Assembly (NCBI RefSeq): GCF_000746085.1
Contig: NZ_JQKO01000004.1
Coordinates: 62,001 to 126,000, forward strand
From: Methylocapsa aurea
GTDB taxonomy: Bacteria > Pseudomonadota > Alphaproteobacteria > Rhizobiales > Beijerinckiaceae
Direction: 5' to 3'
Length of the DNA: 64,000 nt
Below the pieces are notes generated by a model, which was given only the letters and a program-made list of their open reading frames with translations, did not search any database and had not been told where the DNA came from. Below, piece after piece: positions 22,691-31,789 of this stretch (positions are counted from its first letter, which is position 1; every line of letters starts with the position of its first letter). Made by a program: the position numbers and the translations under genes.

Positions 22691-25600
22691 CTAGTTAGGA
22701 AGTTCAAACATAACCCCTACAACTTCCAGCAATCCGGTCAGGCGTGGAAAGCCAAGCTCACCCTCAAGGCTGAGAATTTCGCCCGGAGCTGTGCCATCCG
22801 GATTTATGCTCTCCAGCAGGATTATGGCCTCGTGCCGGCGTAGCCGCTTGAAGTATCGCGCGCCGTTCTCATCAACCGCAATGACGAGCCGTCCGTCCAT
22901 CTCACCGAGGATTTCAGGCCTCAGAGTGACGGGCTGAGTCATGATGAACTGACCATCAAGTGCTAGAGGCTCGGCGCTTCGCCCACTCACCTTGAACAGC
23001 TTTGCATTTTGAAGCAGCATGTTAACGACCGTTAGGTCGCTCAGCGCAACAAACTCAGCGTTTTCATCCTTCGGTGGCGTCGGAAGCCTGGACGAGGCGA
23101 ACAGAGTGCCTACGATCTTCCGAAGTGTTATCTTCTCCTGCGGTGCAATGACCGGCTGAGCGAGCGCATAGGGGTCCACGGATTGTCCAGTCAGGATGGC
23201 AATGTGCGGGTGAATTTCCGTTTCGTTGTATCGGCGCGCGAGCAACTGGTCTCCGAACGTCGTGACCACGAGGTTCCGCGCGTGCACTTTCGCATAGTTG
23301 CTGACGATGATGACGTCGCCGATGGCTGCCACCGGATCGAGCGTTCCTGCGGCGAGCTGATAGGCGTCGTGGTTGTGAAGTGTGATGTTGATTGACTGCG
23401 CCAGTTCCTCGACCGTTATTAGCCCATCTCCCGCGCGGCCATCAGACCTTGCTGCTGCCGCGATTCCTGTGTGCACGAGAGTAAGCTTCTTGAGCTCGAT
23501 GGCGTTGCCCACCGGCAGTGGAATAACATTGTCCATCCACGGAAAGAGGCGAGGTTCGCCCGAATATGCCTCGTATTCCGCATAGACTTTGAAGCATGTA
23601 TGTATCTGGGTTTGAAGGGTACTCTCCCAAAAGGACTTCACGTCGCCCGCTTGTGCCACGCCGATAGTGCCGTCAAATTTGTGGTGTGATTCATTGATAA
23701 TTTTCATCGGTTTCGCACCGCCGCCGCCCGTAATCGTATTGAGCAGCTTCTCGAACGAGGGCCGATTGAAGGGCGCAGCACTGGCCTCGCGCAGCTTCTT
23801 CATCAGAATTGCGAGCTGGTCCAGAGATAGGTCGCATACATCCGGTCCTTCGCAACGAAGCATGATTTTAAGCAAGTCTTCGCAATAGGTCCGGATCTCG
23901 AAGACATAATGATGGCCTAGCGCGTCATCCCCTTTATCCTTGGCTTCCTCGTAGCTTCGGGCAAGAGAGTTCCCGTTTATAACCGTCGCAACCTTGGATG
24001 CCGTATTCATCCTAACAACGAGACCCTGCTGACCTGTCAGTTTTTCGATATTCACGAGAAGTTGGAAGAATTGACGTTCATGGGTGACGACCAGAAGCTG
24101 CATGGCTTCCGTTGCGGTTGGGCTTGCATTGGCAAGTAGCGCGATTTCCTCGGCCCACTTTCTTTTATTGCGCGGATCGAATGTAACCTGCGGGTCGTCC
24201 AGCACAACGAGCGGAAATGGATTTGTGCCAAGCGACTCCAAGATTTGTTCCCTCAATGCGAGGATAAACGCCCATAGTATAGCGCGCAGCCAGGAACTGT
24301 TCGCAACAGTTGAAGCGTCAATTCGAATGCCATGATCGAAACTGGCAGATATCTGAACGGATTTCTTGCTCAGCGCCGCGTCTTCGAATGAGAGACGTTC
24401 TTTGAAATGGATGCGGTCAAGAACAGACTTCATCCGACCGGAAAGCGCGGAAATCGAGCCTGCAGTTTCGGTTGCAACCAGCGTGCGCAACTCTTTGAGC
24501 GGCTCCAATGCCCCTGCGATCGCGTCGCGGACAAGCTGCTGCGTGTGAATCACAAGCCATTTCTCCGCTTCTGTGGCGGCGTCCTTTAGCGCCTTGGTGA
24601 GGTCGTCGAGCGGGGCGGCTTTTTCGAGTGCCGCTTCTAGTGAAGCGAGTTTGCCTTCTAAGCTGTCTGTAGGAAACTTGCCCTCCGCATCGGCGATACC
24701 TTTGAGCGTATTCCAGCTATCCACGAAAGACTGTCGATTGCTGGCCCACCATTCTACGAGTGCCGCGATACGCTCTATGTTCTCGATGTATGAAAGGAGG
24801 TTCTTCGCGGCGGTAGGCGCGTCGGACGATGCACTGGTTTCTGTGTGCCCGAAAGTCGGCAGCTTGGCGGCGAGCGCGGTGGTGGTCGCGGTCACAAAAT
24901 TCGCCATTCCAGTCAGGACTGCGGAGAAAGGAGGCTCCTGCGCAAAGCGCTCCTTGGCGGCGGCTTCAAACGAGTCGCGAGGCTGCATGTCGGCGAGCAG
25001 CGTAAGATGCGCATTGATAGAGTCGGGAAGAAGATTTCGGATGTTCTTCTCAAGTTCCGCGCACGCATCTGTGAGCTTGCGCTCCGCCACTGCGGCAGCC
25101 TTCTTAAGTTCTTCCAACTCGGCTGCCAGGGCCCTGCGTTTGGCGCCTGAGAGCTTGCTCTCGCACAGAGGGCAGTCTGCATCTTCGTGAGCATGTTCCG
25201 CCGCAACGAAGAACTGCGATGCTAGAGCCTTCAACCGCAGCTTGGTATCTTCAGCTTGGCGCTGATCCCATGCGACAGCCTCCGCTAGTTTTGTCCTCGC
25301 TTCGGCAAGAGCCGCAGGTAGCTTTTGAAAGCCCGCGTCCATATGCGCCGTCTTCAATGCGGCCCAAGCATCGAATGTGGGGATGCCTTTGACATTCTGC
25401 TGAAGAATGCCCCGCGCCGCGCTGACTGCGTTCTTTATCTTGGCGCGGTCATCCGGCTTGCTCATATCGAGGTCGCTGGCGACGTCCGATGCGAGAATGC
25501 TCAGATGGGTGCCAGCAAGTGCGGAGGCACTCTCCGCTGTGTCTCGAAGCTCCTTGGCATAATCCGTGTCTTCACGTTTGCCGGTGATTTTGAGTTCAAA

Positions 25601-26563
25601 GGTGGCTTTAACAGCCTCCTCGGTAGCGCGCTTAAGCGCAAGTTCCATTTTCGCTTCAATCGCCTGAACACCTCTGTCCACTCCATACTTTAGAAAGCGC
25701 TTGGATTTGTGCGCGAAGTTCGCTGCGCCTTCCCCGATGTCGGCGAGTTGGTCGAGTCCGGTCAGAAGCTTGACGGCTTCGTAAATTGATTGGCTACGTT
25801 CGCCGAAACCGATGCGCGTTAATCGCGCTGGCATCAGCAGGCCGGTTTCGATGAGTTGCGGTGCTGACAGCAATACAGGAGCGATTTTCGTCTCGAACTT
25901 TGGCTCCGCAGATCGAGCAGCGACCAATCGCCTATATGCTTCCGCCGTATCGCCGTTCTCATTTTGGAACGTGAGACGAACCCACGCCTCCGCTGGGCCA
26001 CTTAGCTTCAAGGGCGTGGCAGGGTAAGAAACGGTGGGTGGCCAATCGCCGATTTGAACGCCAGAATCATTGAAGACGGGCATGCGCCGCCCGTCATCCT
26101 GGATGACGCCATCTTGGTCGCGGCACCGACACCCGGTAAGTGCCCAGACGATGGCACTGGCAATTGACGTTTTGCCTGAGCCGTTCTGGCCCTCAAGACA
26201 CCAATTCTCACCGTCGACGGCAAGCACGAAGTTGGGACCGTCGACAAGATTGAGGCCACCAAACCCGGCTGATTCCAGACGAATCAACCGCCACCTGCCA
26301 GTGTATACTGCCGTTGTTATCCCTTTGGCGGTAGCGGCAGGATCAAAGGATGTGTTCTGCCAAGCCGCAATCAAGCCATCGAACAACTCCTCTTTAGCGT
26401 CTGCGACCTTGCTCTGGTCACAAGACAGGAGGAAGTGCAAATTGCGTCGCGCGCCCGGCGTTGTAAGCTGAATATGACCCGCTTTAAGATCGCCGAATTT
26501 CGCCCAAGACAGAACATTTCCCGAAAGAAGGGTCTGAATAGCCTCGGATAATGGAACAGGCAT
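22691..26563 (-). CDS. SMC/Rad50-like ATPase with two C-terminal LexA/S24-fold domains
   Basis: A 1290-residue protein. The start at 26563 has AGGAGA eight bases upstream. Residues 100-140 hold Walker A (GQNGSGKTS, 125-133). Residues about 290-720 are long helices with a zinc-hook-like CPLC at 464-467. Residues 755-830 hold a signature-like helix, Walker B (LVVLDDPQVTFD, about 785-796) and an H-loop TH at 827-828. Then come two LexA-like domains. In the first (about 1060-1160) the Ser and Lys positions are Thr (AAGTLDP) and Ala/Arg. In the second (about 1185-1288) SGRSAEPLALDG gives S1196 and YFKRLRR gives K1239, as in S24 peptidases. It stands alone on an island. A DNA-damage or phage-responsive role is inferred; I do not know a described system with this layout. 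Confidence 0.85.
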   Translation of the reverse strand: MPVPLSEAIQTLLSGNVLSWAKFGDLKAGHIQLTTPGARRNLHFLLSCDQSKVADAKEELFDGLIAAWQNTSFDPAATAKGITTAVYTGRWRLIRLESAGFGGLNLVDGPNFVLAVDGENWCLEGQNGSGKTSIASAIVWALTGCRCRDQDGVIQDDGRRMPVFNDSGVQIGDWPPTVSYPATPLKLSGPAEAWVRLTFQNENGDTAEAYRRLVAARSAEPKFETKIAPVLLSAPQLIETGLLMPARLTRIGFGERSQSIYEAVKLLTGLDQLADIGEGAANFAHKSKRFLKYGVDRGVQAIEAKMELALKRATEEAVKATFELKITGKREDTDYAKELRDTAESASALAGTHLSILASDVASDLDMSKPDDRAKIKNAVSAARGILQQNVKGIPTFDAWAALKTAHMDAGFQKLPAALAEARTKLAEAVAWDQRQAEDTKLRLKALASQFFVAAEHAHEDADCPLCESKLSGAKRRALAAELEELKKAAAVAERKLTDACAELEKNIRNLLPDSINAHLTLLADMQPRDSFEAAAKERFAQEPPFSAVLTGMANFVTATTTALAAKLPTFGHTETSASSDAPTAAKNLLSYIENIERIAALVEWWASNRQSFVDSWNTLKGIADAEGKFPTDSLEGKLASLEAALEKAAPLDDLTKALKDAATEAEKWLVIHTQQLVRDAIAGALEPLKELRTLVATETAGSISALSGRMKSVLDRIHFKERLSFEDAALSKKSVQISASFDHGIRIDASTVANSSWLRAILWAFILALREQILESLGTNPFPLVVLDDPQVTFDPRNKRKWAEEIALLANASPTATEAMQLLVVTHERQFFQLLVNIEKLTGQQGLVVRMNTASKVATVINGNSLARSYEEAKDKGDDALGHHYVFEIRTYCEDLLKIMLRCEGPDVCDLSLDQLAILMKKLREASAAPFNRPSFEKLLNTITGGGGAKPMKIINESHHKFDGTIGVAQAGDVKSFWESTLQTQIHTCFKVYAEYEAYSGEPRLFPWMDNVIPLPVGNAIELKKLTLVHTGIAAAARSDGRAGDGLITVEELAQSINITLHNHDAYQLAAGTLDPVAAIGDVIIVSNYAKVHARNLVVTTFGDQLLARRYNETEIHPHIAILTGQSVDPYALAQPVIAPQEKITLRKIVGTLFASSRLPTPPKDENAEFVALSDLTVVNMLLQNAKLFKVSGRSAEPLALDGQFIMTQPVTLRPEILGEMDGRLVIAVDENGARYFKRLRRHEAIILLESINPDGTAPGEILSLEGELGFPRLTGLLEVVGVMFELPN

Positions 26564-26816
26564 TGTGTTCTCTCCTGCTCGCGAGAGTAGGACAGAAAGA
26601 CCCTTGCAATCCAGTAGAACTGTACGTTGCCAATTACGATTATGCAAAAGTTCTAAGTGCCGCCCTGCCATGACATGCCGATTGGCACGGGCCAGATTAA
26701 AGCGGGAGTTCACGGATATGATGTCGTGCAGAGGCCCAGCCAAATTGGCTCGCGCCAGAAAGCATCATAACAATGATACTTACTGCGCATTAATAGTGCG
26801 CGGCGCGCGGATGATG

Positions 26817-26984
26817 CTATGGCGTCGGCGGCTTCGGCCTGCGGGCATTAAGCGCCCGTCTCAGACTTTCGAGGGCCATCAGCGCTTCCTTGCGCTGCGC
26901 TTCGTAGAAGCCAATCGCGCGGACGGCTTGCTCAAAGAGTGCCTTCAGTTCGGCTTCGGTTCTGTATCTGGTCCGGTTCGTCAT
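26817..26984 (-). CDS. 55-residue helical protein
   Basis: A short gene with a good ribosome site (AAAGGA eight bases before the ATG). The product starts MTNRTRYRTEAELKALFEQ, is amphipathic and helical with many Arg and Glu, and ends in a Pro-rich tail. It lies 250 bp upstream of the ATPase on the same strand. It may be an independent small regulator or a partner of the ATPase; there is no family match that I recognise. An inverted repeat (GCGCA...TGCGC, about 26785-26801) lies between the two genes. Confidence 0.55.
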   Translation of the reverse strand: MTNRTRYRTEAELKALFEQAVRAIGFYEAQRKEALMALESLRRALNARRPKPPTP

Positions 26985-27248
26985 TGTCGTTCCTTTCGTC
27001 CATGTTGTTATTCACGGGCGTTGGAACAGCGGCGGGCCAAACCGCACCCTTCAGGGCCGCAACGTCAGAGGAGGAGCTTCACGCTTGCCACGAGGACAGC
27101 CGCTATAAATGACCGGCAAAGAACGAACACCGATGGACGGGGAACGGCAGGGGCAACTTTGACCAGTTCGCGACCAGGAATCCGGACTGCTGCGCCACTA
27201 CGTTGAGCATGACGGCACTTGACGCCGTTTTCCGACGAAGCAGTGCAT

Positions 27249-27434
27249 ATGAACCGGGCACCCGGCTCCGAGAAAAAGTCTGAAACCGCGCGCCGGCCGC
27301 TGGAAGCCAGCTCGGCTACGCCGGACCCCAGGCTCCTGGAATTCGTCAAATCGCTTGCGCGAGCGGCCGCGAGGGAGGATCATCGCCGGGCTGCCGAGGC
27401 AGCCTTGCCCCGGCCCGAACCGGACGAACAGTGA
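27249..27434 (+). CDS. Small protein preceding the serine recombinase
   Basis: The 61-residue protein has a charged N terminus and a helix with DPRLLEFVKSLARAAARED. Its stop overlaps the recombinase ATG (ATGA), which indicates translational coupling. Small helical proteins of this type sit before large serine recombinases in many alphaproteobacterial islands. A directionality or accessory role is inferred. A TTG at 27219 would add ten residues. Confidence 0.6.
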   Translation: MNRAPGSEKKSETARRPLEASSATPDPRLLEFVKSLARAAAREDHRRAAEAALPRPEPDEQ

Positions 27435-29050
27435 TGCGAACCGCCATTTACGCACGCTTCTCGACCGAGCTTCAGCAAGAGCGCTCCATCGAAGACCAGG
27501 TCGCGCTGTGCCGCGCCTATGCGGCAAAGAACGGCCTCGACGTTGTCGGCACGTTCGACGACCGGGCGCGTTCCGGCGCATCGATTTTGGGCCGCGACGG
27601 CCTGATGCGCATGATGGACGCGGCGCGGGACGGCGCTTTCGACGTCATCCTCGTCGAGGCGCTGGATCGCCTCTCGCGCGATCAGGAAGATCTCGCCGGA
27701 CTCTGGAAGCGCCTGAACTTTCTTGGCATCGAGCTCAGGGCCGTACACGACGGCAAGGCCGACCAGATCCAGATCGGCATACGCGGGCTTGTCGGGGCGC
27801 TCTATCTCCAGGACCTCGCCCACAAGGTCCGGCGCGGCATGTCCGGTGTGATCCGCGACGGGCGGCATGCCGGCGGCCGCGCTTATGGATACAGACCTAT
27901 GCCGGGGAAGCCCGGCGAATTGCAAATTGATGAGGACGAAGCCGCGATCGTCCGCGAGATATTCGAGTCCTATGTCGGCGGCAAAACGCCACGCGAGATC
28001 GCGGCCCGCCTGAACGCGCGCAAGGTTTCGCCGCCGCGCGGACGCTACTGGGCCGCTTCGACCCTGAACGGCTCGCTCACCCGTCATAACGGGATCATTC
28101 TCAATGACCTTTATGCGGGCCGTATCATCTGGAACAAGGTCCGCATGATTAAGGACCCGGACACGGGGAAGCGCGTCTCGCGCCCGAACCCGCAATCCGA
28201 GTGGCAGTCCATCGACGCGCCGCATCTGCGGATCGTCAGCCAGGACTTGTTCGAACAGGCTGGCGCGATCAAGCAGGAGCGCGGCGGGCCGGTTCCCAAC
28301 CAGACCCGCAAGCCCAAGCGCGTCCTCTCGGGTCTTTTGAAATGCGGCTGCTGCGGCGCCGGCATGTCCGTCAAGGACACAAGGAAAGGGCGGCAGCGCA
28401 TCCAGTGCACGCAAATGAAGGAGACGGGCGCCTGCGATCATCGTCGTGTTTACGATCTCGACACGATCGAGCGCACGGTCTTCGACGGCCTGAAAGCCAA
28501 TCTCACCACGCCCGATCTTATCGCGGCCTATGTCGAGACCTATAACGAAGAGCGCAAGCGGCTCGCGGCCAGCCTGATCGCCAACCGGTCGCGCATCGAA
28601 AAGCGGCTCGCGCGGGTCAAACGCGAGTTTGACCGTATCTTCCAGTCGTATGTGAAAGGATTCTCCGAAGAAGCGGAGGTTCGCGAACCGCTCGCTGAGC
28701 TGAGGGCCGAGCGGAAGCAGCTCGAAGCCGATCTTGCCAGTGCGGAGAAGCCGCCTGAGACCGTGGCGCTTCATCCGACGGCTCTTGCCCGCTATCGCCA
28801 GCAGGTCGAGGACCTTCAGAAAGCCCTGTCGTCAGAAAGTTTAGGCGACGATCGCGAGCCCATCCGGGCGTTGCGGGAGTTGGTTGCTTCCATCATCGTG
28901 CTGCCCACGCCGCCTGGCGCGCCCATAGAAATCGAAGTGCGAGGCCGGCTCGCCGCGCTCATCGGCCATGAGGTATTTCCGGCAGCCCGAATGTGGGGGG
29001 GAAAGGTGGTAGCGGAGGAGGGACTCGAACCCCCGACACAAGGATTATGA
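27431..29050 (+). CDS. Large serine recombinase (integrase)
   Basis: The 539-residue protein starts with the resolvase domain (TAIYARFSTELQQERS, S10 as nucleophile; LDRLSRDQEDLAGL), followed by the recombinase domain (GYRPMPGKPGELQIDEDEA), a zinc ribbon with KCGCCGAGM and GACDHRR, and a coiled-coil region. The last codons (EEGLEPPTQGL) are the antisense reading of the T and anticodon arms of tRNA-Met. This overlap shows that the recombination site is in the tRNA 3' end and that the reading frame is completed by the target. The gene appears intact. Confidence 0.92.
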   Translation: MMRTAIYARFSTELQQERSIEDQVALCRAYAAKNGLDVVGTFDDRARSGASILGRDGLMRMMDAARDGAFDVILVEALDRLSRDQEDLAGLWKRLNFLGIELRAVHDGKADQIQIGIRGLVGALYLQDLAHKVRRGMSGVIRDGRHAGGRAYGYRPMPGKPGELQIDEDEAAIVREIFESYVGGKTPREIAARLNARKVSPPRGRYWAASTLNGSLTRHNGIILNDLYAGRIIWNKVRMIKDPDTGKRVSRPNPQSEWQSIDAPHLRIVSQDLFEQAGAIKQERGGPVPNQTRKPKRVLSGLLKCGCCGAGMSVKDTRKGRQRIQCTQMKETGACDHRRVYDLDTIERTVFDGLKANLTTPDLIAAYVETYNEERKRLAASLIANRSRIEKRLARVKREFDRIFQSYVKGFSEEAEVREPLAELRAERKQLEADLASAEKPPETVALHPTALARYRQQVEDLQKALSSESLGDDREPIRALRELVASIIVLPTPPGAPIEIEVRGRLAALIGHEVFPAARMWGGKVVAEEGLEPPTQGL

Positions 29051-29083
29051 TTCCTCTGCTCTAGCCGGCTGAGCTACTCCGCC
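29007..29083 (-). tRNA. tRNA-Met (CAU)
   Basis: The 77-nt minus-strand gene includes an encoded CCA. The acceptor stem GGCGGAG pairs with CTCCGCT (G1-U72 wobble), the D arm is GCTC...GAGC, the anticodon stem GAGGA/TCCTT frames loop ATCATAA with anticodon CAT, and the T arm has GGGGGTTCGAGTCCC. The weak first pair and lack of an initiator-type mismatch fit an elongator Met tRNA. Its 3' end overlaps the serine recombinase. Confidence 0.93.
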
Positions 29084-29303
29084 CCAGTGCGCCTAAAAGG
29101 ACGCGCGCCGAGACGCCCGCGATATAGGCAAGGGGGAGCATTTGTGTCAAGCAAACCATCCGGCGGCATTCCAGCGCAAGAGAGCCGGGATCTCCCCATT
29201 GACGTCGCCGACCAAGCGGCATTCACGGGCGATTCGGAAGCAGAGCGCGAAAGGCGCCGCTTAAGGGATGCGCCAGCGGCGATCGAGGCGTATATTGGGC
29301 CGC

Positions 29304-30587
29304 ATGATGGATATGGTTCAACGGGAAACCCAGGCGCCGCCTTGCCCAAGGATGCGGCGGCCGGGGCGAGGGCTTTGGCTGGCCATTGTCGCCCTTCTGC
29401 TGCACCTTGGCGGCGGATCGGCGGCGTTCGCCCAGGCCGATCCCTTTGCCTGGTTCACGCATTTGTTCCAGCCCAATCCGCCGCCGGGCCATGTCATGAA
29501 ACCCATGAGGCCTAGGCCGGAAGTTCACCGCGCCGCGCCGAAACATTCCGCCGCGCGGCCAAAGCCAAGCTACCGGACAACGGAGCGGCCGGCCGAAAGA
29601 ACGAGCGAAAAATCTGGCGAAAAAGCGGCCGAGAAGCCAGCCGTCGCGCCGAGCTATTTCGTTGCGGTGCTGGGCGACAGCCTCGCGCAGCTGCTGCAAC
29701 AAGGCTTGGGCGAGGCCTTTGCCGACCGGCCTGAGGTCGCGATCCTGCGCAAGGCGAAGGAAAGCAGCGGCTTGGTGCGCGACGATTTCTACGACTGGAC
29801 AAAAGCCGCGCAGGACTTGCTGGCCAGCGGCGAAAAAATCGACTTCGCCGTCATGATGATCGGCAGCAACGACCGGCAGACCCTGCGAGACGCCAATGGG
29901 GCTCATGAACCGCGCTCGCCGCAATGGGAGGAAGCCTATGCGCATCGGATCGAGTCGATCGCTTCAATGTTTCGCGAGAAGAAAATTCCGCTTGTCTGGG
30001 TCGGCTTGCCTGTGTTGAAAAGCGAACGGCTCGCCGCCGACGCCGCCGCCTTCAACGAGATCTATCGCGAATATGCCGCCAAGGCCGGCGCCTCCTATAT
30101 CGATATCTGGGAGGCATTCGCCGACGAACTCGGTCAGTACAGCGCCCTCGGGCCTGACATTAATGGCCAGATCGTTCGCATGCGCTCCTCCGATGGGGTC
30201 CATTTCACCAAGGCCGGCGCGCGCAAACTGGCGCATTTCATCGAGCCGGAAATCCGCAGGAACCTCGATGAAACCCGGCCGCGCCTCGATCCAGAGGTCG
30301 CCAATCTCCCCTCCCCTGCAGCCGACGCCCCCGCCCCGCCTAACGGCGAACCCGAGCCAGAGCCGGTTGCTCCGCCGCCCCTGGTCAAACCGATCGCCGG
30401 CCCGATCCTGCCCTTGACCGGCCCGGTGCTCGCCCCGGGCGGCGAACTCGCCACGCGGATCGCGCCGACCGGAGCATCTGGAGACCGGCCCAAGCGCCAA
30501 GCCGGCGAGACATCGCAACAGACAAGCCCACTCGAAGCCAAACCTGGCCGGGCGGACGATTTCGCCTGGCCAAGACCGCGGCCTTAG
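29304..30587 (+). CDS. Exported SGNH-hydrolase (DUF459-type)
   Basis: The roughly 427-residue protein has a signal segment (LWLAIVALLLHLGGGSAAFA), a long Pro/Arg/Lys linker (about residues 50-110), an SGNH hydrolase domain with VLGDSLAQLL, GSNDRQ and SSDGVHFT (blocks I, III and V with Ser, Asn and Asp/His), and a Pro-rich C terminus. The DUF459 family is periplasmic and thought to act on envelope polymers as an esterase. The start at 29304 is the first of three nearby ATG codons. It is the first core gene after the tRNA-Met site. Confidence 0.85.
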   Translation: MMDMVQRETQAPPCPRMRRPGRGLWLAIVALLLHLGGGSAAFAQADPFAWFTHLFQPNPPPGHVMKPMRPRPEVHRAAPKHSAARPKPSYRTTERPAERTSEKSGEKAAEKPAVAPSYFVAVLGDSLAQLLQQGLGEAFADRPEVAILRKAKESSGLVRDDFYDWTKAAQDLLASGEKIDFAVMMIGSNDRQTLRDANGAHEPRSPQWEEAYAHRIESIASMFREKKIPLVWVGLPVLKSERLAADAAAFNEIYREYAAKAGASYIDIWEAFADELGQYSALGPDINGQIVRMRSSDGVHFTKAGARKLAHFIEPEIRRNLDETRPRLDPEVANLPSPAADAPAPPNGEPEPEPVAPPPLVKPIAGPILPLTGPVLAPGGELATRIAPTGASGDRPKRQAGETSQQTSPLEAKPGRADDFAWPRPRP

Positions 30588-30980
30588 ACCCGCTCCGAGT
30601 CAGGCGCCGATCGGCTCTCTTCAACAATGTAACTATACAAAGAGCTAGACTCTGCTCTCCGCCTGGATCGGAAAGCGCTCTCGAAGCGCCTGCAGGACGC
30701 GCTCGGCGCGGCCGGACCCAACGCTGATTTTGGGTCGGATCCTATCGACCAAATGTTTTCGTTCGATCTGGATGCGCCGCCCCCGCGCGGTTGACTTAAA
30801 TTGAATCGCTCTTGCGCTCGATGGCTTCGCCGCCGCGCCCCATCTTATCTAAAAAAATTCGGCGCCGTTTCCAAGATTGCGCCGCGCAGGTGGAAGGCCG
30901 TGTTTATGAGACATGCCAAAACGCTTTCCGATCGAATGGAATCATTCGATCGATCAGAAATCGCTCCAGCATAAAAGTGT
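30588..30980. other. Intergenic region with degenerate palindromic repeats
   Basis: About 390 bp without a supported gene. It contains AGCGCTCT-type fragments near 30670 and CGCTTTCCGATCGAATGGAA near 30923 that match the repeat family at 42311, 44728 and 50983. The frames that cross it are not convincing. Confidence 0.5.
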
Positions 30981-31026
30981 TTGAGCATAGTCTCATCGAA
31001 CAGCTGTTCGATGAGACTATGCTCAA
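30981..31026. repeat. 46-bp perfect palindrome
   Basis: Two 23-bp arms with no spacer; the centre CAGCTG lies at 31001-31006, and the arm begins TTGAGCATAGTCTCATCG. There is no T run, so it is not a simple terminator. It is attached to a member of the intergenic repeat family and lies 130 bp before the L,D-transpeptidase gene. Confidence 0.92.
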
Positions 31027-31159
31027 GGCGCGGAACGGATCTCTCGCCTCGCCGCCAAAAAATCGCAATCGTCTCTTTTTCCAATGGAACAAACCGCACA
31101 GCTTGCGCGTTCGGTGACCAATAGAAGACGCCATAATGGTTTCGAACGGGGGTTGCCAC

Positions 31160-31789
31160 GTGTTTAAAATCCGCTTCTTAAGGTCAAATGTTCTCGTCGC
31201 GGCCGCCGCGGCCTCGCTGCTCGCGACTGGAGCGAACGCCTTCGACGGCGGCGCGACCTCCGGCCTTCTCCGCGGCCAGGCCCAACAGGGAAGCCACATT
31301 CAGCAGGCGAACCTGCCGACGGCGCTCAATCGCGAAATTCCGGCGACGCGCGCAGTCGTCGACGATCCTACCGGCGAGCGCGCCGGCACGATCACGATCG
31401 ACACCAAGAACCGCTATCTCTATCTGTCGATGGAAGGCGGCCGGGCGATGCGCTATGACGTTGGCGTCGGCCGCGAAGGCTTCGCGTGGCAGGGCCGCGC
31501 CTATATCGGCCGCCGCGCCGAATGGCCGACATGGACGCCGCCGGCCGCGATGCTGAAGCGCCGCCCCGATCTGCCGCGCGTCATGACCGGCGGCATCGCC
31601 AATCCGCTCGGCGCTCGCGCCATGTATCTCTACAATGGACATGGCGACACGATGTTCCGCATCCACGGCACCAATGAGCCCGACACCATCGGCCAAGCGG
31701 TGTCGTCCGGCTGCATCCGCCTTCTCAACGAGGATGTTGTCGACCTTTATCAGCGGATTAAGATCGGCGCTCCGGTTATCGTGCTTTAA
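31160..31789 (+). CDS. L,D-transpeptidase (YkuD family), first copy
   Basis: The 209-residue exported protein has a signal peptide (MFKIRFLRSNVLVAAAAASL, cleavage near ANA) and a YkuD domain beginning TITIDTKNRYLYL. The catalytic motif is [20 protein letters not shown] with the active cysteine. Such enzymes make 3-3 crosslinks or attach proteins to peptidoglycan. A GTG is used as the start; an ATG at 31136 would add eight residues. It has a paralogue immediately downstream on the same strand. Confidence 0.9.
   Translation: MFKIRFLRSNVLVAAAAASLLATGANAFDGGATSGLLRGQAQQGSHIQQANLPTALNREIPATRAVVDDPTGERAGTITIDTKNRYLYLSMEGGRAMRYDVGVGREGFAWQGRAYIGRRAEWPTWTPPAAMLKRRPDLPRVMTGGIANPLGARAMYLYNGHGDTMFRIHGTNEPDTIGQAVSSGCIRLLNEDVVDLYQRIKIGAPVIVL

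Larger units (their letters stand above)
22449..29050. mobile_element. Second small island with serine recombinase at tRNA-Met
   Basis: Between the tRNA-Pro fragment and the intact tRNA-Met lie one large ATPase gene, two very small genes and a large serine recombinase whose C-terminal codons overlap the tRNA. The right boundary in the tRNA is supported. No second copy of the tRNA-Met 3' end was found in the window, so the left boundary is not known; 22,449 is only the edge of the neighbouring element. Confidence 0.55.

Noticed and set aside
26565-27206. 213-codon plus-strand frame upstream of the recombinase
   Set aside because: It is antisense to the ATPase leader and the 55-codon gene, with no domain.
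27380-28774. 464-codon minus-strand frame inside the serine recombinase
   Set aside because: It is antisense to an intact recombinase with all motifs and has no recognisable domain.
22448-29006. A CRISPR array or restriction-modification genes around the ATPase
   Set aside because: No regularly spaced direct repeats and no methylase or endonuclease motifs were found.
30812-31117. 101-codon frame that spans the 46-bp palindrome
   Set aside because: A large part is repeat DNA and the palindrome reads in both directions; no start signal or domain.
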